In this document: positions 39,218-45,702 of the stretch, one piece after another
Layout of the letters: each line of letters begins with the position of its first letter
How positions within the stretch are numbered: the first letter of the stretch is position 1
NCBI RefSeq assembly: GCF_000447205.1
Contig: NZ_AUWY01000080.1
Coordinates: 1-45,702 of the forward strand
Direction: 5' to 3'
DNA: 45,702 nucleotides
Source of the DNA: Sphingobium ummariense RL-3
GTDB taxonomy: Bacteria > Pseudomonadota > Alphaproteobacteria > Sphingomonadales > Sphingomonadaceae
The notes under the pieces: model-generated
What the model was told of the DNA's origin: nothing
Seen by the model: only the letters and a program-made list of their open reading frames with translations
The model's database searches: none
Position numbers and translations under genes: made by a program

Positions 39218-40888
39218 ATGGCTAACGACCTCGTCCCTTCCCCCTTGGTCGACACGCGCGGGCGCCCGCTGCGCGCCGCCGTCGAGACGCTGACGCGCGA
39301 GATCGGCGGGCCGACGATGTCGGGCGTGCGCAACATCTGGTCCGGCCATCCGGCGCAGGGGCTAAATCCCGCGAAGCTCGGCGGGCTGCTGCGCGCGGCC
39401 GAGGAGGGCGATGCCACCGCGCAACACGAGCTGGCCGAGGAGGTCGAGGAGAAATATCCGCACTACAACGGCGTGCTGGGCGTGCGGAAGCGGGCGGTGG
39501 CGCAGCTGCCCGTCCGCGTGGAGGCGGCCGGGGAGAGCGAGGAAGAACAGGGCGACGCCGCCCTGGTGCGCGACTGGACGAAGCGGCTGACGCTGCAGGC
39601 CGAGCTGATCGAGATACTCGATGCGCTGGGCAAGGGGGTCAGCGCGACCGAGATCATCTGGGACACCGGAGAGCAGTGGCTGCCCGACGCGCTGAAGCGA
39701 CGCGATCCGCGCTTCTTCGAATATGACCGCGTGACGGGAGAGCAGCTGCTGCTGCGCGGCGGCATCGATGGCCATAGCGGCGAGCCGGCTCCGCTGCCGC
39801 CCTACAAGTTCATCGTGCATCAGACGTCCGCCAAGTCGGGCCTGCCGATCCGCGGCGGCCTGATCCGCGTTGTTGCCTGGTATTATCTCTTCGCGAACTT
39901 CACACTGAAGGACTGGATGACCTTCCTGGAGGTCTATGGCCTGCCGCTTCGCGTCGGCAAATATCAGAACGGCACCAGCGAGGACGATATTCGTCTGTTG
40001 GCCCAGGCGGTCGGGCAGATCGGGTCGGATGCCGGCGCCGTCATCCCGCAGTCGATGGTCATCGAATTCATCCAGAGCGGTGGCGCCGCGGCCAACCCCG
40101 ATATGTTCAAGGGGATGCTGACCTACATCGACGATGCGGTCAGCAAGGTCGTGCTGGGCCAGACGAGCAGCTCCGACGCCAAGGCCGGCGGCCTCGGCTC
40201 CGGCCAGGCGAACCTGCACGGCGATGTACGCGACGATATCGCCGACGCCGACGCGGTGGAGCTGAGCGCCACATTGACCCGCGACCTGGCTATGCCGATG
40301 GTCCTGCTCAACCGTGGCCCGCGCAGGCGCTATCCACAGATCATCATCGGCAGGCCCGACGCGGTCGACGTGAAGGAGTTCCTGGACGCGACCGAGCGCG
40401 GCGTTCGCATGGGCGTGCCGATCGCCGTCTCGACCTGGCGCGAACGCACCGGCATCCCCGAGCCGAAACCCGGCGAACCCCTGCTGGTCGCGCCTGCCCA
40501 AAATTCGCCGCAGGAAGGGCAGGAGGACCCCGAAGGTCCGCTGGCACCGAAAAATTCGCCACGCGCCCTCTTAGGCCCTCTTAAAACGCCCTCAGAGGCC
40601 AGTCGGAAGCAGGACGTCGCCGCCGCCGCGCAGGAAAGGAAGCCGGACGCGATCGACGGCCTGGTGGACGACATGCTCGGCAGCTGGGAGCCCGATATGG
40701 ACGCCGTGCTGGCGCCGATCGACGAGCTGCTGGATCAGGCCGCCAGCCTGGAGGAGGTTCGCGAGCTGCTCGCCACCCGCGTCGGCGACGTGATCATGGA
40801 CATGGACGTCGCTGCGATCGCGCAGCTCGGCGAGCGCGCCGGCTTCGCCGCCAGGATCGCGGGGCTGATCGGGAAGCCGGGAGAGTGA
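39218..40888 (+). CDS. Portal protein (Mu gp29-like, DUF935)
   Basis: A 556-residue portal subunit. Diagnostic segments are the N-terminal VETLTREIGGPTMSGVRNIWSGHPAQGLNPAKLGGLL, AELIEILDALGKGVSATEIIWD and WYYLFANFTLKDWMTFLEVYGLPLRVGKY. The portal forms the ring at the packaging vertex. Its C-terminal extension (after about 425) is variable and contains a repeated DNA stretch at 40565-40600 (PRALLGPLKTPSEASRK). TCGGAGA lies before the ATG. Confidence 0.92.
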   Translation: MANDLVPSPLVDTRGRPLRAAVETLTREIGGPTMSGVRNIWSGHPAQGLNPAKLGGLLRAAEEGDATAQHELAEEVEEKYPHYNGVLGVRKRAVAQLPVRVEAAGESEEEQGDAALVRDWTKRLTLQAELIEILDALGKGVSATEIIWDTGEQWLPDALKRRDPRFFEYDRVTGEQLLLRGGIDGHSGEPAPLPPYKFIVHQTSAKSGLPIRGGLIRVVAWYYLFANFTLKDWMTFLEVYGLPLRVGKYQNGTSEDDIRLLAQAVGQIGSDAGAVIPQSMVIEFIQSGGAAANPDMFKGMLTYIDDAVSKVVLGQTSSSDAKAGGLGSGQANLHGDVRDDIADADAVELSATLTRDLAMPMVLLNRGPRRRYPQIIIGRPDAVDVKEFLDATERGVRMGVPIAVSTWRERTGIPEPKPGEPLLVAPAQNSPQEGQEDPEGPLAPKNSPRALLGPLKTPSEASRKQDVAAAAQERKPDAIDGLVDDMLGSWEPDMDAVLAPIDELLDQAASLEEVRELLATRVGDVIMDMDVAAIAQLGERAGFAARIAGLIGKPGE

Positions 40889-41154
40889 GCGCGCCTCGTG
40901 TTGGCGACGCACTCGCCCACCTGGCCGAGGCCATGGATGCGCTGACCATCGAAAGCTGGACGCTGCCGGTGGGAGGCGTCGAGCGGCGCACGCCAGCAAT
41001 AGAGGCGACGATCGCGGAAGACCTGATGCGCGTCCACTGTGCCATCGCGCCGCGCGACAAGCCGTCTATCTTTTCGATCATGGCCGAGGAAGTGAGGCGC
41101 GCCGTGATCGAGATCGAGGCCGCGCGGCAAGCTCTGGGGGCGGAGCCCAGCTGA
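40885..41154 (+). CDS. Small protein between portal and gpF, unknown
   Basis: An 89-residue protein, helical, slightly acidic, from a GTG overlapping the portal stop: SAPRVGDALAHLAEAMDALTIESWTLPVGGVERRTPAIEATIAEDLMRVHCAIAPRDKPSIFSIMAEEVRRAVIEIEAARQALG. No family recognised. Mu has no gene here, so it may be an accessory of this phage lineage. Its stop overlaps the next ATG. Confidence 0.65.
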   Translation: MSAPRVGDALAHLAEAMDALTIESWTLPVGGVERRTPAIEATIAEDLMRVHCAIAPRDKPSIFSIMAEEVRRAVIEIEAARQALGAEPS

Positions 41155-41450
41155 TGCGCTTCTTCAAGTCCCATGCAACCACGATGGATCGCGCGACGGT
41201 CGTCTCCAACAACTGGCGGCTGATCATCGGGCGGATGACGCTCTCGTTGGAGATCCGCACGAATGAGGCCGTCGCCATGGACCGGCGGCTGGCGACCTGG
41301 GACGCGCTCCGTGCCCAGGCGGTGGCGGCCAGCGATCCCGAGACGGTCGAGTGGGCTCTGGACGATCTATGGGCGGCGGGCGGTACCGACATCACCGCCC
41401 GCGCCCTGCTGCGCCGGATCATCGACGGCAGCTACAGGTCGCCCTGGTGA
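41154..41450 (+). CDS. Small protein before gpF, unknown
   Basis: A 98-residue basic, helical protein (MRFFKSHATTMDRATVVSNNWRLIIGRMTLSLEIRTNEAVAMDRRLATWDALRAQ). No family recognised. It starts on the stop of the previous gene and its TGA overlaps the gpF GTG, so it belongs to the head operon. Confidence 0.65.
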   Translation: MRFFKSHATTMDRATVVSNNWRLIIGRMTLSLEIRTNEAVAMDRRLATWDALRAQAVAASDPETVEWALDDLWAAGGTDITARALLRRIIDGSYRSPW

Positions 41451-42610
41451 GCGGCCCCGAGGAACTGCCCCCGGCCAATGTCCTGCCGGAAGAGGCGATC
41501 GCCTTTTTCCGGGCCAAGGGCTTTCGCATCGGCTTCAGCTGGCAGGACGTCTTCCGGGAGGAGCATGCCCGTTGGTTCACCGTCGCCAAGGCGATGTCGC
41601 GCGACGTGCTGGAGGACATCCGCGAGGCGGTGGACAAGGCGATCCGCGAAGGCATCACGCTGGAGACCTTCAAGAAAGAACTGCGGCCGAAGCTGGAGGC
41701 CAAGGGCTGGTGGGGCAGGAAGACGATGCTGGACCCGAAGACGGGCCAGCACGAGCTGGTCCAGCTCGGCAGCCCGCGCCGGCTGAAGACCATTTTTCGC
41801 GCGAATGTCCGCACCGCCTATGCCGCTGGCAAGTGGGAGCGCATCCAGCGCACCAAGAAGGCCTTTCCCTTCCTGGAATATTCGTCCGTCATGGACGGGC
41901 GAGAGCGGCCCGAGCATCACGACTGGGATGGCGTCCGCCTGCCCGTCGATCATCCCTGGTGGGACACGCACACGCCGCCCTGCGACTGGGAATGCCGGTG
42001 CGATGTCGTCGCCCGCTCGCAACGCATGCTCGATCGCATGGGCGTGACCGTCGATGCGAAGCCGCCGCCCGCCAATGACCTGGTGCCCTGGACCAACAGC
42101 CGCACGGGCGAGACAGGGATGATCGAGAAGGGCCTGGGCAAGGGCTGGGATTACAATGTCGGGAAGGAATATCTGCGCGGCCTGGCGCCGGCCCCTCTGC
42201 CCGAGAGCTTCGGCGACGATCGAAATGGAGGACCGGAGGATGTCGGCGCCGCCGCCCAGCCGAGCGGCGCGCAGCAGGCGCTGATCGACCGCTTCCTGAA
42301 GGCGTTCGGCATCGCGGCCGGGAAAGAGGCGATCTGGGAGGACAAGGAAGGCTGGCCGCTGTCGGTCGGCCGCGGCTGGTTCATCGCGCCGGGCGGCCAA
42401 GTGCGCCTACCTGGCGGCGCTGCCGGTGTCGCGATCGACCGGATCGCCGCGGCGATCGTCAAGGCCGACGATATCCGCTGGGTGTGGGTGACCGGCGAGG
42501 ACGGCCGCGCGCTGCTGATGCGGCGCTACCGCCGCACCGCGAACGGCATCAGCACCCTGGTCGACATCGGCCGTGACGGGTGGCGCTGGACATCGCGACA
42601 GGGGCGCTAG
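41447..42610 (+). CDS. Minor head protein (Mu gpF / SPP1 gp7-like) with a possible nuclease tail
   Basis: A 387-residue head-morphogenesis protein. The phage head morphogenesis domain is at about 110-220, with RLKTIFRANVRTAYAAGKWERIQ and the Cys/His/Trp-rich DHPWWDTHTPPCDWECRCDV, typical of gpF/gp7 proteins. After a linker the C-terminal 120 residues (VGAAAQPSGAQQALIDRFLKAFGI..., ALLMRRYRRTANGISTLVDIG) resemble the PBECR family of barnase/EndoU/colicin-like nuclease domains found at the end of such proteins. That part is only a resemblance. GTG start overlaps the upstream stop. The next gene is read from its own promoter. Confidence 0.82.
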   Translation: MSGPEELPPANVLPEEAIAFFRAKGFRIGFSWQDVFREEHARWFTVAKAMSRDVLEDIREAVDKAIREGITLETFKKELRPKLEAKGWWGRKTMLDPKTGQHELVQLGSPRRLKTIFRANVRTAYAAGKWERIQRTKKAFPFLEYSSVMDGRERPEHHDWDGVRLPVDHPWWDTHTPPCDWECRCDVVARSQRMLDRMGVTVDAKPPPANDLVPWTNSRTGETGMIEKGLGKGWDYNVGKEYLRGLAPAPLPESFGDDRNGGPEDVGAAAQPSGAQQALIDRFLKAFGIAAGKEAIWEDKEGWPLSVGRGWFIAPGGQVRLPGGAAGVAIDRIAAAIVKADDIRWVWVTGEDGRALLMRRYRRTANGISTLVDIGRDGWRWTSRQGR

Positions 42611-42672
42611 AAGCCTCTGGCGCGGACGGTCTGGACCTGCAATGAACGTTGCGGGGCCGAGGCCCTGTATCG

Positions 42673-42717
42673 CCTCAACCAGTTGAGGTCATCGAACCCC
42701 TGAAGCCGTGCCATTGC
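42673..42717 (+). promoter_or_regulatory. Mor-dependent promoter of the protease/capsid genes
   Basis: An exact second copy of CCTCAAC-CA-GTTGAGG (42673-42688) followed by CATTGC (42712-42717) at the same 31.5-base distance as at 30951. The predicted transcript start, near 42724, coincides with the ATG. The 113 bases between gpF and the protease hold nothing else. Confidence 0.75.
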
Positions 42718-42723
42718 ATCGGC

Positions 42724-43788
42724 ATGAAGCGGGGCAATCAACAGCATGAGATCGTCGCGGCGGCGGCTGCCGAAGTCGGCCTGGTCGACGGCGCGCCCGC
42801 GCGGCGCGTGAAGCTGTTGCCGATCGGCACGATCGAGATGCGCGACGGGCGCGGCCCCTATCTCCTGCGCGACCGTGCCCATGCCGAGCAGGTCGTTGCC
42901 GCCACCCGCAAGTGGCTGGGCGGCGCGGACTTCAACTGGGACTATAACCATCAAATCCTCCAGGCCGGCTCCGAGGCGCCCGCATCCGGGTGGACCAGGA
43001 AGGAAGAGCTGACCGTCGAGGAGGACGGCATCTATGCCACGGTCGACTGGACCGAGGCCGCCACCGCCAGGATCGTGGCGAAGGAATATCGCTACATCAG
43101 CCCGCTTTTCGCGGCCAAGCGCGGCACCGGCGAGGTGCTCTATCTCAAGAATTCGGCGCTGACCAATGTCGGGGCCATTGACCTGCCGGGGCTGATCGCC
43201 GCCGGCCTTTCCGGAGAAGACGACGATATGAGCTATGCTCTGATTGCGGCGGCGCTCGGCCTTGCGGCCAGCGCCACCGAACAGGAGTGCGTGGCTGCCG
43301 CCAGCACCCTGAAGGCGAAGGCGGACGCCACGCCTGCCACCAGCGCGATCGCGATCGCCGCCGGGCTGGCCGGCGACGCATCGGTCGAGGATATCGCCGC
43401 CTCGGTCTCGACGTTGAAAGCCGCCCAGGTTGACCCGGCGAAATTCGTGCCGGTCGAGCAGGTCGCAGCGGTCAACAGCCGGCTCGCCACGCTGGAAGGC
43501 GAGCGCGCCGAGCGGGAGGTCGCCGCCGCGATCGAGGGCGGCAAGCTGGTCCCGGCGCTGAAGGACTGGGGCCTCAACCTGTTCAAGACCAACGAGCAGG
43601 GCTGGCGCGACTTCATCGGCGCTGCGCCCGTGGTCGTCGCTGCCGGCGCCGCCCTGGGCGGCAACGGCCAGGGCGGCGGCAACGCCGACACTCTCACCGC
43701 CGAAGAGGTCGCCGCCTGCGCCGCCCTCGGCATGAGCCAGGAGGCCTTCCTGGCCGAAAAGAAGGCACAGACGGGAGCCGCCGCATGA
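42724..43788 (+). CDS. Capsid protease/scaffold (Mu gpI-like)
   Basis: A 354-residue prohead protease with a C-terminal scaffold. The N-terminal protease domain has LLPIGTIEMRDGRGPYLL, FNWDYNHQILQAG, ASGWTRKEELTVEEDGIYATVDWT and YRYISPLFAAKRGTGEV, as in the Mu gene I family. The second half is an alanine-rich helical scaffold (LATLEGERAEREVAAAIEGGKLVPALKDWGLNLF). The start ATG at 42724 has no Shine-Dalgarno sequence and lies at the predicted +1 of the Mor-type promoter. An internal ATG at 43228 could yield scaffold alone. Confidence 0.9.
   Translation: MKRGNQQHEIVAAAAAEVGLVDGAPARRVKLLPIGTIEMRDGRGPYLLRDRAHAEQVVAATRKWLGGADFNWDYNHQILQAGSEAPASGWTRKEELTVEEDGIYATVDWTEAATARIVAKEYRYISPLFAAKRGTGEVLYLKNSALTNVGAIDLPGLIAAGLSGEDDDMSYALIAAALGLAASATEQECVAAASTLKAKADATPATSAIAIAAGLAGDASVEDIAASVSTLKAAQVDPAKFVPVEQVAAVNSRLATLEGERAEREVAAAIEGGKLVPALKDWGLNLFKTNEQGWRDFIGAAPVVVAAGAALGGNGQGGGNADTLTAEEVAACAALGMSQEAFLAEKKAQTGAAA
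43228..43788 (+). CDS. Possible internally initiated scaffold protein (Mu gpZ-like)
   Basis: In Mu a scaffold is made from an internal start within the protease gene. Here an in-frame ATG at 43228 is preceded by GGAG (spacing about 13) and begins MSYALIAAALGLAASATEQE at exactly the protease/scaffold boundary. The 186-residue product would contain only the scaffold. The ribosome site is mediocre, so this is a suggestion. Confidence 0.35.
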   Translation: MSYALIAAALGLAASATEQECVAAASTLKAKADATPATSAIAIAAGLAGDASVEDIAASVSTLKAAQVDPAKFVPVEQVAAVNSRLATLEGERAEREVAAAIEGGKLVPALKDWGLNLFKTNEQGWRDFIGAAPVVVAAGAALGGNGQGGGNADTLTAEEVAACAALGMSQEAFLAEKKAQTGAAA

Positions 43789-44195
43789 CCGCGATCGCTA
43801 CACCCCGAGCCAAGACGCGCCAGCGCGATGGCCGCCAGTTCGTCCGCGACATGGCCGCCACCAAGATCTACGCTGGCACGATCGTGATGCTGAATGCGGC
43901 GGGCAACGCCACAAGCGGCGCCACCGCCACCGGCCAGATCTCCGACGGCGTCGCCATGGAGACCGTCGACAACAGCGCGGGCGCGGCCGGCGCGCTGAAA
44001 ATCCGCGTCGAAAAGGGCGTGTTCCCCTTCGAAAACAGCGCGTCGGCCGACGCCATCACCAAAGCCGAGATCGGCGACGACTGCTACATCGTGGACAACC
44101 AGACGGTCGCGAAGACCGACGGTACCGGAACGCGCAGTGTCGCCGGCAAGATCGTGGACGTGGACGCCGAGGGCGTCTGGGTCAGCTTCGTCTGA
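43785..44195 (+). CDS. Head decoration/cement protein (DUF2190-like)
   Basis: A 136-residue all-beta protein with the small capsid-cement layout: IYAGTIVMLNAAGNATSGATATGQISDGVAMETVDNSAG, a middle charged strand and TRSVAGKIVDVDAEGVWVSFV. Proteins like this stabilise the phage head and commonly stand between scaffold and major capsid genes. ATG overlaps the protease stop. Confidence 0.75.
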   Translation: MTAIATPRAKTRQRDGRQFVRDMAATKIYAGTIVMLNAAGNATSGATATGQISDGVAMETVDNSAGAAGALKIRVEKGVFPFENSASADAITKAEIGDDCYIVDNQTVAKTDGTGTRSVAGKIVDVDAEGVWVSFV

Positions 44196-44217
44196 GCCGA
44201 AGAAGGAACCGCACAAC

Positions 44218-45120
44218 ATGGAACTGAACAGAGGTAATCTCCAGCTGCTCGGGACGGCCTTCTCCGGCCTGTTCCGCGGCGGCCTCGGCATGGCGCCGCC
44301 GCAATATCTGGAAGTCGCCACCGTCGTGCCGTCCAGCACCGGCAAGAACGAATATGGCTGGCTCAACCAGATACGCGGCATGCGTGAATGGCTGGGCGAC
44401 CGCGTGCTCAACCAGATCACCCAATCGGATTACGTGATCAAGAACAAGGACTGGGAAGACACGATCGAGGTCGAGCGCAACGACATCGAGGATGACAATC
44501 TCGGCCAGTATAACATGCTGTTCACCGAGATGGGCCGGGCGACCGCGGCGCATCCCAACGAGCTGGTGTACGGCCTGCTCAAGGCCGGCTTCTCGACGCC
44601 CTGCTATGACGGGCAATATTATTTCGACACCGATCATCCGGTGCTCGACGCGGCCGGCAATGTCACTTCGGTCGCGAACACCGATGGCGGGTCCGGCACG
44701 CCCTGGTTCCTGATCGACACCAGCCGGGTCATGAAGCCGATCATCTTCCAGGACCGCAAGAAGCCGCAGTTCGTCGCGAAGGACAATCTGAACGACGAGA
44801 ACGCCTTCTGGCGGAAGAAGTTCGTGTACGGCGTCGATGCCCGCTACAATGTCGGCTTCGGTTTCTGGCAGTTCGCCTGGGGCAGCAAGCAGACGCTGAA
44901 CGCGGCCAACTACGCCACGGCTATGGCTGCGCTCGGCAGCATGAAGGGCGATTACGGCCGGCCGCTCGGCCTGCTCACCGGGGAGGCGCCGCTGCTGGTG
45001 TTCCCGCCCAGCCTGGAGAGCAACGCCCGCACCCTCATCATCAACGAGAATGATGCGGCGGGTGCAACCAACCCCTGGAAAGGGAGCGCGCGTCTGTTCA
45101 AGACCGCGTGGCTGGCCTGA
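44218..45120 (+). CDS. Major capsid protein (Mu gpT-like)
   Basis: The 300-residue main head subunit. Family signs are NLQLLGTAFSGLFRGGL, YGWLNQIRGMREWLGDRVLNQITQSDYVIKNKDWEDTIEVERNDIEDDNLGQYN and YYFDTDHPVLD, all close to Mu gpT. The length is like Mu's (305). AAGGA lies 10 bases before the ATG; the long reading frame upstream in this frame is a shadow of the decoration gene. Its TGA overlaps the next ATG. Confidence 0.93.
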   Translation: MELNRGNLQLLGTAFSGLFRGGLGMAPPQYLEVATVVPSSTGKNEYGWLNQIRGMREWLGDRVLNQITQSDYVIKNKDWEDTIEVERNDIEDDNLGQYNMLFTEMGRATAAHPNELVYGLLKAGFSTPCYDGQYYFDTDHPVLDAAGNVTSVANTDGGSGTPWFLIDTSRVMKPIIFQDRKKPQFVAKDNLNDENAFWRKKFVYGVDARYNVGFGFWQFAWGSKQTLNAANYATAMAALGSMKGDYGRPLGLLTGEAPLLVFPPSLESNARTLIINENDAAGATNPWKGSARLFKTAWLA

Positions 45121-45641
45121 TGCGCGGCGCGCTTCTGCTGACGGCGGCCAAGACGCCGTACCGCCGCGCCGGCCTGGCCTTCCCGGTCGGCGTGCCGCTC
45201 ACCGTGGCGATCCTGTCCCTTACCGTCCAGCAGCTCCGCCTGCTGCTGGAAGACCCTCAGATCACGGTGATGGTCGGACAGGATATCGGCACCTACGTCA
45301 TCGTCCCCGAACTGAAGGCGGAACTGAGCGACGACGATCTGCAGGCCTTCATCGACGCCGCTCCGCCGGTCGAGATCGAGCCGGCCGTGCCGCTGCCAGT
45401 TGGGCCGGAGCAGGAACTGGCCGAACTGCGGCAAACCGCCGACGAGACGGCCGCCGCGCTGCGCCGAGCCAACGAGGAGATCGTCCAGCTGCAGGATGCC
45501 GGCAAGGACAGCGCGGCGGCGCTCGCCGCGGCACTGGCGGACGTCGAGGCCCGCAATGCCCGCATTGCCGAGCTGGAGGCGGACCTGGCCAAGGCGGCCA
45601 AGCCCGCCGCCGCCAAGCCGAAGGATAAGTCGGCGGACTGA
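45120..45641 (+). CDS. Mu gp35-like (HI1506-related) protein with a coiled C-terminus
   Basis: A 173-residue protein. The N-terminus, TAAKTPYRRAGLAFPVGVPLTVAILSLTVQQLRLLLEDPQITVMVG, matches the small FluMu gp35/HI1506-type proteins that follow the major capsid gene. A coiled helix ([60 protein letters not shown]) and a Lys/Ala tail make it longer than usual. ATG overlaps the capsid stop. Confidence 0.75.
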   Translation: MRGALLLTAAKTPYRRAGLAFPVGVPLTVAILSLTVQQLRLLLEDPQITVMVGQDIGTYVIVPELKAELSDDDLQAFIDAAPPVEIEPAVPLPVGPEQELAELRQTADETAAALRRANEEIVQLQDAGKDSAAALAAALADVEARNARIAELEADLAKAAKPAAAKPKDKSAD

Positions 45642-45648
45642 TTGCCGT

Positions 45649-45682
45649 GCCCGCCGACGCGATCCTCTCCGCGTCGGCGGGC
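45649..45682 (+). terminator. Perfect 13-bp hairpin after the gp35-like gene
   Basis: GCCCGCCGACGCG (45649-45661) pairs with CGCGTCGGCGGGC (45670-45682) around an 8-base loop, 7 bases after the stop of the last complete gene. No T tract follows. It may end or attenuate the head transcript. An ATG at 45683 could start the next gene, but only 20 bases remain, so no call is made. Confidence 0.55.
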
Positions 45683-45702
45683 ATGAGCCGCCACCCCCGC
45701 CC

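Noticed and set aside
18888..45702. Classical insertion sequence or integrative element instead of a phage
   Set aside because: The transposase is of full MuA type, followed by MuB, GemA, Mor, terminase, portal and capsid genes in the Mu order.
30559..45702. Mu C activator, gam and mom genes
   Set aside because: Looked for and not seen. Only one Mor/C-type protein is present in the window; genes right of the window cannot be judged.
1..45702. CRISPR array, rRNA, plasmid origin
   Set aside because: No regularly spaced repeats, no rRNA segments and no iteron clusters were noticed; the repeats found are REP-like or phage sites.

Overview
The window is GC-rich DNA from an alphaproteobacterium, most likely a sphingomonad (Sphingomonas/Sphingobium type). 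The evidence is the GTTC-N7-GTTC type of LexA box, the flagellar proteins, and the CTTCGACAAGCTCAG and CTGAACTTGTTTCAG palindromes, which I know as common sphingomonad repeats. Placement is by recognition, not by a database search.

Positions 1-12086 are a flagellar locus. A leftward group (small MotA-like, small MotB-like, FlgA) is divergent from a long rightward operon, flgBCDEFGHIJKL, read from a near-perfect sigma-54 promoter at 1601-1616 with a palindrome about 80 bp upstream. A canonical motA-motB stator pair follows, behind a possible sigma-28 promoter. Two kinds of REP-like palindrome sit after flgL and after motB.

Positions 12286-18364 are ordinary chromosome: an OmpR/EnvZ-type two-component pair, a secreted EF-hand protein, a small soluble PAS/chemoreceptor-tip protein, argG, tRNA-Gly(TCC) and a LysR-type regulator.

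From about 18.4 kb to the right edge lies a Mu-like transposable prophage. Its right end is outside the window. Left to right it holds:
- a repeat-rich left end without genes (18365-18887);
- a leftward operon of three small genes under an alphaproteobacterial LexA box;
- a lipoprotein gene and the repressor, divergent from a Ner-like regulator, with operator-like palindromes around the divergence;
- a tightly overlapping early operon: a ParB/Ros-MucR fusion, ten small genes or methyltransferase, MuA transposase, MuB ATPase, a free-standing DnaA domain IV protein, GemA and the Mor activator;
- a lysis block (GH108 endolysin, nested spanins), a very large spike-like protein, a holin-like protein and the packaging/head genes (gp25- to gp35-like: small and large terminase, portal, gpF, protease/scaffold, decoration protein, major capsid protein).

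The strongest new signal is a 16-bp palindrome, CCTCAACCAGTTGAGG, present at only two places that I found: just after mor, in front of the endolysin, and in front of the capsid protease. At both sites a CAT(A/T)GC hexamer lies at exactly the same distance, and the ATG follows almost at the predicted transcription start without a Shine-Dalgarno sequence. This looks like a Mor-driven late regulon with two promoters, near-leaderless mRNAs and no C gene in view. Other notable points are the ParB-zinc finger fusion, the SOS box on the leftward phage operon, the DnaA domain IV protein and the triplicated module in the spike.
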